Assembly (NCBI GenBank): GCA_900555195.1
Contig: USKC01000035.1
Coordinates: 1-15,204 of the forward strand
Direction of reading: 5' to 3'
DNA length: 15,204 bases
DNA from: an uncultured Lachnospiraceae bacterium
GTDB lineage: Bacteria > Bacillota > Clostridia > Lachnospirales > Lachnospiraceae
Shown here: positions 7,846 through 14,218 of the stretch, in pieces
Layout of the letters: the number at the start of each line of letters is the position of its first letter
How positions within the stretch are numbered: position 1 is the stretch's first letter
Position numbers and translations under genes: made by a program
Notes under the pieces: model-generated
Database searches by the model: none
The model's input: only the letters and a program-made list of their open reading frames with translations
Told to the model about the DNA's origin: nothing

Positions 7846-7879
7846 TATAAAAAAAGGCTGCTTGCAGCCTTTTTTTATA
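7846..7879 (+). terminator. Strong bidirectional intrinsic terminator
   Basis: Perfect 16-bp inverted repeat: arms 7846-7861 and 7864-7879 around TT. The core is GGCTGC/GCAGCC, flanked by seven A on the left and seven T on the right, so it works on either strand. It ends transcription of ddh and the structured RNA before the reverse transcriptase gene. Confidence 0.92.
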
Positions 7880-7884
7880 CGAAA

Positions 7885-7938
7885 GGAAATTTTATTTCCT
7901 TAGGAAATGAAATTTCCTTAGGAAATGAAATTTCCTTC
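7885..7938. repeat. Three tandem 18-bp dyad repeats
   Basis: Units at 7885-7902, 7903-7920 and 7921-7938 follow GGAAAT-N3-ATTTCC-TTA. The middle is TTT in the first unit and GAA in the other two, and the last unit ends TTC. Each unit is an inverted repeat, and each junction forms a second dyad TTTCC-TTA-GGAAA. They lie upstream of and across the -35 region of the predicted promoter, so they look like phased operator sites. Confidence 0.85.
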
Positions 7939-7946
7939 CATATAAT
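7918..7946 (+). promoter_or_regulatory. Predicted promoter of the reverse transcriptase gene
   Basis: A perfect TATAAT (7941-7946) with a poor -35 (TTAGGA, 7918-7923) at 17 bp, embedded in the dyad repeats. The start point would be near 7953. The leader has a small hairpin, AGTCCG-GTTA-CGG-A-ACT (7978-7994), before the AGGGGGAGG ribosome site. Confidence 0.6.
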
Positions 7947-8017
7947 AAAGTGTTTTGCTGTAAATATGTGCTCGGAAAGTCCGGTTACGGAACTCTCCAT
8001 AAGAAAGGGGGAGGAAG

Positions 8018-9085
8018 ATGGCGCGGGAGCAGATTTGGAAATATGCGGATAAGGAGCAGATCAGGGAATTCATTCTGTCACTGAAGCTGCTCCCTGCAAA
8101 GAGCAGGGCGCAGATGAGCGAAGAGAAACAGCTGTCCCTCTTGTATGCTTTGAGCAATCAGGCGCACCGCCATTATCATATGGCCAGCCTTCCCAAAAGG
8201 GACGGCGGCAGCAGACGGCTTTTGGTTCCGGATCCGCTCCTTAAAAGCGTGCAGAGAAATATTCTGCATCACTGCCTGGATGGGAGAGAGGTCTCTTCGT
8301 ACGCCTATGCATACCGCCGCGGCCTGGGCCTTAAGGAGCATGCGGCCGTCCATGCGACGGCAGGGGCCGCCGGGGGAAGAAGAGAACGCGGGAGACAGAT
8401 CCTAAAACTGGATATACGGAATTTCTTTGACAATATCCTGTTCCCTCGGGTTTATGCCTTTGCGTTTCCCGCGCAGCTGTTTCCTCCTGCGGCGGCGGGA
8501 CTGCTCGCACATCTTTGCTGTTATTATGACAGGCTGCCTCAGGGAGCGCCTACATCTCCCGCGATATCCAACCTGGTGATGAAGCCCTTTGATGAGTCCA
8601 TGGGATCCTGGTGCGGACAGAGGGGAATCCTTTATACCCGTTATTGCGATGATCTGATTTTTTCAGGAGAGTTCGATGCCAAAGCTGTCTATTGGAAAAC
8701 GAAACATTTTCTGGAAGACATGGGGTTTGAACTGAATGATGCGAAAACACGGCTGCTTCACGACGGGATGCGGCAGACGGTTACGGGAATCGTGGTGAAT
8801 GAGAAGCCGCAGGTGCCAGCTTCGTATCGCAGAAAACTCCGACAGGAGATTTACTACTGTATGGAATACGGGGTTTTTGCGCATCTGGAGCGCCTTTGGG
8901 GGCGCGCTCCGCTTCCGGAGGAAGAGGAGGCCTATATGCAGGCTGTGCAGGGCAGGATATCCTATGTGCTTCAGATTAATCCTCAGGACGAAGCCTTTGG
9001 GGCCTACAGGCGGGAATGGGCCGCTGCGATGGAGGCTGCGGCAGGGAAGGCAGAGGATACCGGAACCGGGGAGGAAAGGGCATAG
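8018..9085 (+). CDS. Retron-type reverse transcriptase
   Basis: 355 residues, within the usual retron range. Motifs in order: SLPKRDGGSRRLLVPDPLLK (57-76, fingers), LKLDIRNFFDNI (129-140, first catalytic Asp132), LPQGAPTSPAISNL (173-186), YTRYCDDLIFSG (206-217, catalytic Asp211 and Asp212), GFELNDAKTRLL (236-247) and QTVTGIVVN (253-261). The VTG at 255-257 is the mark of retron polymerases. The retron X-region NAxxH appears as HAAVH (108-112), a substitution of its first residue. No maturase, endonuclease or IGxxxSQ diversity-generating motif is seen. The ATG at 8018 follows AGGGGGAGG. It should copy part of the structured RNA upstream into msDNA. No fused or adjacent effector is recognisable; the next gene is a MATE transporter. 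Confidence 0.88.
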   Translation: MAREQIWKYADKEQIREFILSLKLLPAKSRAQMSEEKQLSLLYALSNQAHRHYHMASLPKRDGGSRRLLVPDPLLKSVQRNILHHCLDGREVSSYAYAYRRGLGLKEHAAVHATAGAAGGRRERGRQILKLDIRNFFDNILFPRVYAFAFPAQLFPPAAAGLLAHLCCYYDRLPQGAPTSPAISNLVMKPFDESMGSWCGQRGILYTRYCDDLIFSGEFDAKAVYWKTKHFLEDMGFELNDAKTRLLHDGMRQTVTGIVVNEKPQVPASYRRKLRQEIYYCMEYGVFAHLERLWGRAPLPEEEEAYMQAVQGRISYVLQINPQDEAFGAYRREWAAAMEAAAGKAEDTGTGEERA

Positions 9086-9099
9086 GGGCGAAGAACAGA

Positions 9100-9172
9100 G
9101 GAACGAAGGATAAAGGAACGAAGGATAAAGGAACGAAGGATAAAGGAACAAAGGATAAAGGAATGAAGGAAA
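9100..9172 (+). repeat. Tandem 15-bp repeat, five copies
   Basis: GGAACGAAGGATAAA repeats at 9100, 9115, 9130, 9145 (one C to A change) and 9160 (degenerate, truncated). Every unit holds AAGGA, a Shine-Dalgarno-like core, and the array runs up to the MATE start codon. It is in the same frame as both neighbours: past the reverse transcriptase TAG it is open as ERRIK pentapeptides until TGA at 9164-9166. Confidence 0.95.
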
Positions 9173-10588
9173 ATGGGAAATAGGATCGCGTCATTTTATG
9201 AGAAAAACGCACAGCTGTTCCGGACGGTTTTCTATCTGTCCTGGCCTGCCATAGTGGAACAGGCGCTGCAGACACTGGTGCAGTATATCGATACGGCTAT
9301 GGTTGGAAGAATAGGCGCACAGGCTTCCGCTGCGGTGGGGCTGACGAGCACGATGACCTGGCTGGTAAATGCACCTTTGTTCGCCATGGGCATCGGTGTG
9401 CTTTCCTGTGTGGCGGAATCCATCGGTGCTGGGGAAAAAGAACGAGCGAGGGAATTCGGCGTTCAGGCGCTGTATTTTTCTGCATTCCTCGGATCGGTTT
9501 TGGGGATCCTGATGGTGGGAATCAGCCCGTATCTCCCTTCCTGGCTGGGGGCGGAAGAAGGGCTGCACCGGGATGCCTCCCTGTATTTCGGGATCATCTG
9601 TGCGCCGATGGTTTTTCGGGCATTTTCCATCATTCTCGGCGCGCTCATGCGCGGAACCGGGGATACGAAAAGCCCCATGGTGGCGAATGTAATCATGAAT
9701 CTAACCAATATTGTATTTAATTTTCTTCTGATCTATGATACCAGATATGCGCATATAGGGAATATCCGCATCCTGATTCCCGGCGCAGGCCTGGGCGTTA
9801 TCGGCGCGGCAATCGGAACTGCAGTGGCTTATATAGCGGGAGGAATTTTCATGATCCTGGTTTACTGCAGAAATAAAACCCTGTCGCCGAAGGGATATGG
9901 GCTTAGATTTAACGGACGCCTGGCCGCCAAATGTCTGCGCATTGGCCTGCCGGTGGCGATGGAACGCGTCAGCGCCTGTCTGGGACAGGTGGTTTTTACT
10001 TCCCTGGTTACGAGGCTGGGGACATTGGCCCTTGCCACGCATTCCATCGCTATCACGGCGGAACAGGCTTTCTATATTCCGGGATACGGAATGCAGGCGG
10101 CAGCGTCCACCATGGCGGGAAATGCGCTCGGAAGGCGGGATGAGAAAGAATTCAGGCAGGTTACCCGGCTCATCGTCGCCATTGCGGTCTGTCTGATGAC
10201 GGTGACGGGAGCGCTGCTGTTTCTGTTCCCCGGAGTGATGATGTCTATTTTTACGGAGGATGCGCAGGTGATAGCGGGAGGCAAAACGGTTCTGAAGATC
10301 GTGGCGGTCTCCGAGCCCGTCTATGCCGCACTGATCATTCTGGAAGGATGCTTTAACGGGATTGGGGATACGAAGGCGCCCTTCTTCATGTCCATTTTTT
10401 CCATGTGGGGAGTCCGGATCGTGGGAACCTGTATCTGCGTGCTGATTTTCCATACAGGGCTGGAATGGGTGTGGGTCTGCATGGTGGGGGACAATGTGAC
10501 CAGGTGCTTGATGCTGGGGAGACGCTTCATCACGGGCGAATGGCGCAAGCGGTTTGTTGTAAAAAAGGAGAATGCGTATGGGGGATAA
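9173..10588 (+). CDS. MATE family multidrug/toxin efflux transporter
   Basis: 471 residues with about twelve hydrophobic segments, the MATE length and layout. The start shows FYLSWPAIVEQALQTLVQYIDTAMVG (in the 18-43 region), a typical first helix with the conserved IDTAMVG. Mid-protein has GALMRGTGDTKSPM, and the second half repeats it as CFNGIGDTKAPF, the internal twofold repeat of the family. It should be a cytoplasmic-membrane Na+ or H+ antiporter exporting cationic drugs or metabolites; the substrate is unknown. An AAGGA lies close to the ATG, and more copies come from the upstream repeats. Its end overlaps the response regulator start by 11 bases, so it likely shares a transcript with the two-component system. 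Confidence 0.92.
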   Translation: MGNRIASFYEKNAQLFRTVFYLSWPAIVEQALQTLVQYIDTAMVGRIGAQASAAVGLTSTMTWLVNAPLFAMGIGVLSCVAESIGAGEKERAREFGVQALYFSAFLGSVLGILMVGISPYLPSWLGAEEGLHRDASLYFGIICAPMVFRAFSIILGALMRGTGDTKSPMVANVIMNLTNIVFNFLLIYDTRYAHIGNIRILIPGAGLGVIGAAIGTAVAYIAGGIFMILVYCRNKTLSPKGYGLRFNGRLAAKCLRIGLPVAMERVSACLGQVVFTSLVTRLGTLALATHSIAITAEQAFYIPGYGMQAAASTMAGNALGRRDEKEFRQVTRLIVAIAVCLMTVTGALLFLFPGVMMSIFTEDAQVIAGGKTVLKIVAVSEPVYAALIILEGCFNGIGDTKAPFFMSIFSMWGVRIVGTCICVLIFHTGLEWVWVCMVGDNVTRCLMLGRRFITGEWRKRFVVKKENAYGG

Positions 10589-11339
10589 GAAAGACAGGAT
10601 TCTTGTGGCGGATGATGAAAGGGAGATCCGCGAGGTGCTGCAGCTGTACCTGGAACAGGAAGGATATGAAGTGATAACCGCCCGGGACGGACAGGAGGCG
10701 GCCCAAAAGGCGGATGAGACGATAGACCTGTATATCCTGGATGTGAATATGCCTGTTATGTCCGGATTCGCTGCGAGCCTGGAGATCAGAAAGAAGTATC
10801 ACGCGCCGGTGATTTTCCTGACCGCCTATTCGGGCGAGTCGGATAAGGCCATGGGGTTTGCGGCAGGGGCGGATGATTATGTGGTAAAGCCGTTTTCCAA
10901 CACGGAGCTTCTTCTCCGGATCAGGGCCTTGCTTCGCAGGGTGCGCAGCTACTCCAGCCCGATAGGGGTGAATGAGGGCGGCGGAACGAATGGGGAAGGA
11001 AAAACGGCTGCGTCCGGCAGCGGCGGAACAGAGGAAGAGAGCGCATCTGGGATCAGGTATAAGGAGCTCTACCTGGATCGGGACGGCCAATCGGTCAGAA
11101 AGGGGGATGAGGTGATCCCTCTGACTTATACGGAGTATCGGATTCTGGAACTGTTTCTTACGCACCGGAAGAAGATTTTTTCCATTGAAAACCTTTATCA
11201 GAGCGTGTGGGAAGAAGAGGCGGTGGGAGACGGGACCGTCATGACGCATATCAAGAACCTGAGAAAGAAACTGGAGGAAGATACAAGAAATCCCAGATAT
11301 ATCAAGACGGCCTGGGGAAAGGGATATTATGTGGATTGA
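10578..11339 (+). CDS. OmpR/PhoB-family response regulator (VanR-like)
   Basis: 253 residues from the ATG at 10578, preferred over the ATG at 10572 because AAGGAG (10565-10570) is then seven bases upstream. The receiver domain (about 6-122) has Asp12 and Asp13, phospho-acceptor Asp55 in YILDVNMP, Thr82 in FLTAY and Lys104 in VVKPF, the full active set. A glycine- and serine-rich linker (about 128-157) joins a winged-helix DNA-binding domain (about 159-253) with LTYTEYRILELF, a VMTHIKNLRKKL recognition helix and TAWGKGYYVD. It overlaps MATE upstream and the kinase downstream by 11 bases each. The signal is unknown. A likely target is the promoter with direct repeats at 12421-12460. Confidence 0.95.
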   Translation: MGDKKDRILVADDEREIREVLQLYLEQEGYEVITARDGQEAAQKADETIDLYILDVNMPVMSGFAASLEIRKKYHAPVIFLTAYSGESDKAMGFAAGADDYVVKPFSNTELLLRIRALLRRVRSYSSPIGVNEGGGTNGEGKTAASGSGGTEEESASGIRYKELYLDRDGQSVRKGDEVIPLTYTEYRILELFLTHRKKIFSIENLYQSVWEEEAVGDGTVMTHIKNLRKKLEEDTRNPRYIKTAWGKGYYVD

Positions 11340-12360
11340 GAGACGGACAGAAAAGGGACGGAGACTTGCAGGTGAGATCCTGGAATTCCTGGCGATTTCC
11401 CTCTTGATCTCGGTTTTTGTGTTCTGTTTTCTTTATTTTACCGCTTCTTCCATTGCGGATACTTATCTGATGGGAAGAGGGATCGCATTGAATGAGGAGC
11501 AGTCCGCGGTATTTGATGTCTGGCTTGGCAGCATCTGCCTGATCGCCGTGTCCTTGATTTTCATCTGCCTCTTTCTGTTCCTGCTGGGACAGCGTCTGGC
11601 CTATTTGAAGACGATCATCCAGGGAATTAAGGAGCTGGAAGCAAATGAAATGAACTGCCGGATTCCGCTGGAAGGGGAAGATGAACTGACCCGGCTGGCG
11701 GAGAGCATCCATTATCTGGCTGCGTCTCAGAGAGAACTGTCACGCAAGGAGAGAGAATTGCAGGAAGAGAGGGAAGCATGGGTCCGCTCGCTTTCCCATG
11801 ATATCCGTACTCCGCTCACTTCGATGCTTTCCTATGCGGAATTTCTGAGGGGGAAAGAAATGACTGCGCAGGAAATGGAAGCATTTTTGGATCTGGTTGA
11901 GGGAAAAGCCGGGCAAATTCGGGAACTCACGAAGCAGTTGGTGGAATGGGAAGGCGGAATCCGGGAAGAAGTGGAAGACATACGGATTCTGGCCGAGCAG
12001 CTTGTGGTGGAATGGGAAGAAATTCTAGAGGAGCGGTTTCTCCTGCGGATAGATCTGAACGGTTGCGGCCATCTTGGCGGAAAGCTGGATATATATGGGC
12101 TGAGACGGGTTCTGGATAACTTGGCTTCCAACGTAGAAAAGTATGCGGATCCGGAAAAGGAAGTGGAACTGACCATATGGACGGAAGGGAAGTCTCTGTG
12201 CCTGCTCCAGAGAAATGGCATCGCCCAAAGGCAAACATTTGTGGGAGACAGCCATAGGCTCGGCCTTGAAAACATGCGCCGGGTGGCCGGAGAAGGGGGC
12301 GTACAGGTTAGGCGGGCAGAGGGACAGTTTGAAATTCAGGTGGAATTGAGGATTGAATGA
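11329..12360 (+). CDS. Two-component sensor histidine kinase
   Basis: 343 residues. Two transmembrane helices (about 18-40 and 66-88) flank a short outside loop of some 25 residues. A HAMP-like linker follows, then a helical segment rich in Glu and Arg (130-150) and the dimerisation motif SLSHDIRTPLTSMLSYAEFL with His157. The ATPase domain has an N box RVLDNLASNVEKYA (260-273). Where the usual DxGxG G1 box is expected it reads LLQRNGIAQ, lacking the Asp, while the later GDSHRLGLENMRRVA (306-320) keeps the G2 pattern. The short sensor loop suggests it detects a signal in or at the membrane, as antibiotic-sensing kinases do. It starts inside the end of the regulator gene. Confidence 0.93.
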   Translation: MWIERRTEKGRRLAGEILEFLAISLLISVFVFCFLYFTASSIADTYLMGRGIALNEEQSAVFDVWLGSICLIAVSLIFICLFLFLLGQRLAYLKTIIQGIKELEANEMNCRIPLEGEDELTRLAESIHYLAASQRELSRKERELQEEREAWVRSLSHDIRTPLTSMLSYAEFLRGKEMTAQEMEAFLDLVEGKAGQIRELTKQLVEWEGGIREEVEDIRILAEQLVVEWEEILEERFLLRIDLNGCGHLGGKLDIYGLRRVLDNLASNVEKYADPEKEVELTIWTEGKSLCLLQRNGIAQRQTFVGDSHRLGLENMRRVAGEGGVQVRRAEGQFEIQVELRIE

Positions 12361-12396
12361 GGCTGCTTACCGAAATCCGGATAGAATACCATCCTT

Positions 12397-12417
12397 GTGT
12401 CCAAGACACGCTTTTTC
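12397..12417 (+). terminator. Weak terminator-like hairpin after the kinase gene
   Basis: GTGTC-CAA-GACAC (12397-12409) followed by GCTTTTTC. The stem is only 5 bp, so termination would be partial, and read-through into the small membrane gene is possible. Confidence 0.4.
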
Positions 12418-12420
12418 ATA

Positions 12421-12460
12421 TCTTCAGAATTCTTCAGAAATGCCTGCAAATATTCTTCAG
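12421..12460 (+). promoter_or_regulatory. Direct repeats TCTTCAGAA, likely response-regulator binding sites
   Basis: TCTTCAGAAT (12421-12430) and TCTTCAGAAA (12431-12440) are adjacent with a 10-bp period, one helical turn, the spacing used by OmpR-type dimers. A third partial copy, TTCTTCAG, is at 12453-12460. They sit upstream of an extended -10 that lacks a good -35, as expected for an activated promoter. Confidence 0.5.
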
Positions 12461-12467
12461 CTTTTCA

Positions 12468-12476
12468 TGTTAAAGT
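12468..12476 (+). promoter_or_regulatory. Extended -10 of the small membrane protein gene
   Basis: TGT followed by TAAAGT (12471-12476); the start point would be near 12483. It matches the -10 consensus only moderately and is supported mainly by the upstream repeats. Confidence 0.45.
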
Positions 12477-12538
12477 GTGAACAGATAGAAAAAGTGAAAA
12501 GACAGGAGCGCAAAAGGCGTTCCGGTAAGGAGGAAAAA

Positions 12539-12868
12539 ATGGCATTGGGATTATTGATGATCATGTTTGTAGCAATGAGTGTTATCAGCATTACGGGACT
12601 TCTTCTGCTATTTTTGGTGAAAAGCATGTCAGTTAAGAAGGGGTTGTATTATTTCTTGACGGTTTGGGGGCTGTTTATCGCCTACCTAGGTGCCACCAGC
12701 TTTCCTACGAATTATGTGGTAGAGCAGATGATTTCCTGGGCGTTTGGCTTCTTGAGTGTGGCAGGTGTTCTTCTTTTTATCAAAGCAAAGGAAAGGGCAC
12801 AGTATTTGGTGGCATACGCGCTGGTGGCAGTCTCTGTGATTGGAGGTCTCATGCGGCTTTTTTTATGA
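12539..12868 (+). CDS. Small hypothetical membrane protein
   Basis: 109 residues starting at the ATG at 12539, which has a perfect TAAGGAGG (12526-12533) five bases upstream; a longer open frame from 12353 has no such support. Four hydrophobic segments are visible (about 3-27, 35-53, 63-82 and 88-108), with the short charged loops SMSVKKG and KAKERAQY between them. I do not recognise the family. Its position after the sensor kinase, behind what looks like a regulator-controlled promoter, suggests a membrane component of the same response, perhaps immunity or feedback on the kinase, but that is a guess. Confidence 0.8.
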   Translation: MALGLLMIMFVAMSVISITGLLLLFLVKSMSVKKGLYYFLTVWGLFIAYLGATSFPTNYVVEQMISWAFGFLSVAGVLLFIKAKERAQYLVAYALVAVSVIGGLMRLFL

Positions 12869-12938
12869 AGAAAGGGAGGCTGTATGGCAGCAATTCTACG
12901 GGATTTGCTAACCGCAAAAAGGAATACAGGAAAGAAAT

Positions 12939-12978
12939 ACACAACGGGCGTTCCGAAAATAGGACGCCCGTTATGTGT
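12939..12978 (-). terminator. Hairpin between convergent genes, probable terminator of the leftward YibE/F operon
   Basis: Arms AACGGGCGT (12943-12951) and ACGCCCGTT (12964-12972) pair perfectly; extra ACAC/GTGT and CC/GG pairs flank small bulges. On the minus strand the hairpin is followed by a T-rich run (ATTTCTTTCC); the plus strand lacks one. Confidence 0.55.
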
Positions 12979-13025
12979 TGTGGGAAAGTAAGGACGGAAT
13001 TATAAACAATGATTGATTTGGGATG

Positions 13026-14216
13026 TCATTCGGTATCAGCAGATTCTGCATCCGTTTGCGCCACAGCTTTTTGTCTGTGGGCCGTATACAGGAAAGCCCC
13101 TGCAGCCACCGTGATCGGCACAGAAAGCACTACGCCGAAGCTACCGGCCAGACCTTGCATGACGGCAATGCCAATATTATTGGAATTAATGATCTGCCGG
13201 TAAGGCAGGGAATAGGAATAATCCAGAAGGAGCATGCTCAGACTGCTTCCTGCGAATGCCAGGATCAGGGTGTTGCTGTCAGTCCCCATCATATCGCGTC
13301 CTACCCGGATTCCGGCACGCAGAAGATCTCTGCGTCCCAGAGACGGATTCTGAGCCAGGATTTCACTCATGGAACTGCCAATTGACATAGCCACATCCAT
13401 AACGGCTCCAAGACTGGAGATCAGCAGACCGGAGAAAAGAAGGCTTCCCACCTGAATATCCAATACATTCCAAAGAGTCATCAGCGTCTCGATATCGGAT
13501 ACGTTATATCCGGTGATGCCTGAAGCTAGACTGAACAGTGTGGCGGCGATACCGGCGGTCAACACACCTCCAACTGTGCCGATGGTGGCTACTACCGTTT
13601 TTTTAGTGAAACCACCGATCAATAACATAGTCACCAGCGTGGTAATGATGCAAATAAATATGGCGGACCAGAAAGGCGAGTAGCCGCGGTATACCATGGG
13701 AAGATACCACAGAAGAATGGAAAAAAATGTGAATACTAGGCCAATCCCTCCCTTAATGCCTTGTTTTCCGCCAACCAAGACAAGAACCACCAGATACAGA
13801 ATTCCAAATAAATAGATTACCCACTCCCTATCTTGAGAATAAACACTGGCTATAGTTGTATCTCCCGCCACGCTCTGCATGACGATTACCTTCATTCCTG
13901 GAGTACAGGGCGCGCCGAAGAGGAAACCGGCGCTGCTGGTTACCTGAAGGAATTCGCCCTTTTTCTCCCCGGTAAGGAGCTGAATTTCTACGACCTGTTC
14001 TCCAACACGGGTTCCCGTCTCCGTCATATTATCCTGAATGATGGAGGTGACCACGGCTTTTTCAAAGGTCTGCCCCTCCCGTGAAATCAGTGGAACCTTT
14101 TCCACCTGATTGAGCCAAATGGTAAACAGCACCAGTCCTATCCCTGCTGCTGCAAGCAAAAGGATGCGGACAGCCATCCATTTGGAGGGCTGCCCGCCGA
14201 ACCGAACTTTTTCCAT
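13026..14216 (-). CDS. YibE/F-family integral membrane protein
   Basis: 396 residues. One N-terminal transmembrane helix (about 15-35) is followed by some 95 residues outside the membrane, rich in beta-type sequence (VVEIQLLTGEKKGEFLQV), and then about seven helices. The YibE/F landmarks are present: VLVGGKQGIKGGIGLVFTF, SLGAVMDVAMSIGSSMSEI and GRDMMGTDSNTLILAFAG. The biochemical role of the family is not established; a transport or channel function is usually supposed. The start ATG is two bases after the stop of the upstream phosphoesterase gene, without a strong ribosome site, so translation is probably coupled. The C-terminus ends in a short polar tail. Confidence 0.9.
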   Translation of the reverse strand: MEKVRFGGQPSKWMAVRILLLAAAGIGLVLFTIWLNQVEKVPLISREGQTFEKAVVTSIIQDNMTETGTRVGEQVVEIQLLTGEKKGEFLQVTSSAGFLFGAPCTPGMKVIVMQSVAGDTTIASVYSQDREWVIYLFGILYLVVLVLVGGKQGIKGGIGLVFTFFSILLWYLPMVYRGYSPFWSAIFICIITTLVTMLLIGGFTKKTVVATIGTVGGVLTAGIAATLFSLASGITGYNVSDIETLMTLWNVLDIQVGSLLFSGLLISSLGAVMDVAMSIGSSMSEILAQNPSLGRRDLLRAGIRVGRDMMGTDSNTLILAFAGSSLSMLLLDYSYSLPYRQIINSNNIGIAVMQGLAGSFGVVLSVPITVAAGAFLYTAHRQKAVAQTDAESADTE

Positions 14217-14218
14217 CT

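Noticed and set aside
7617..7850. 77-residue open frame (TTG start) across the hairpin block
   Set aside because: It is a by-product of GC-rich, stop-poor palindromic sequence; the opposite strand is equally open, there is no family resemblance, and the stems account for the base pattern better.
7885..7938. Possible CRISPR-like array
   Set aside because: The three 18-bp units are directly adjacent without spacers, and no cas gene is nearby.
8018..9085. Group II intron or diversity-generating polymerase
   Set aside because: No maturase or endonuclease domain, no intron-like RNA ends, no template/variable repeat pair or target gene; the VTG and QGAPTSP motifs favour the retron type.
8663..9151. 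162-residue minus-strand frame with PSFLY repeats
   Set aside because: It is the reverse reading of the reverse transcriptase and the 15-bp repeats; the plus-strand gene has clear family motifs.
9173..12360. MATE transporter or two-component system as the retron effector
   Set aside because: Both are ordinary housekeeping or resistance-type genes with complete motifs, separated from the polymerase by the repeat array; nothing links them to known effectors.
12353..12538. N-terminal extension of the small membrane protein
   Set aside because: It would overlap the kinase end and the direct repeats and has no ribosome site, whereas TAAGGAGG precedes the ATG at 12539.
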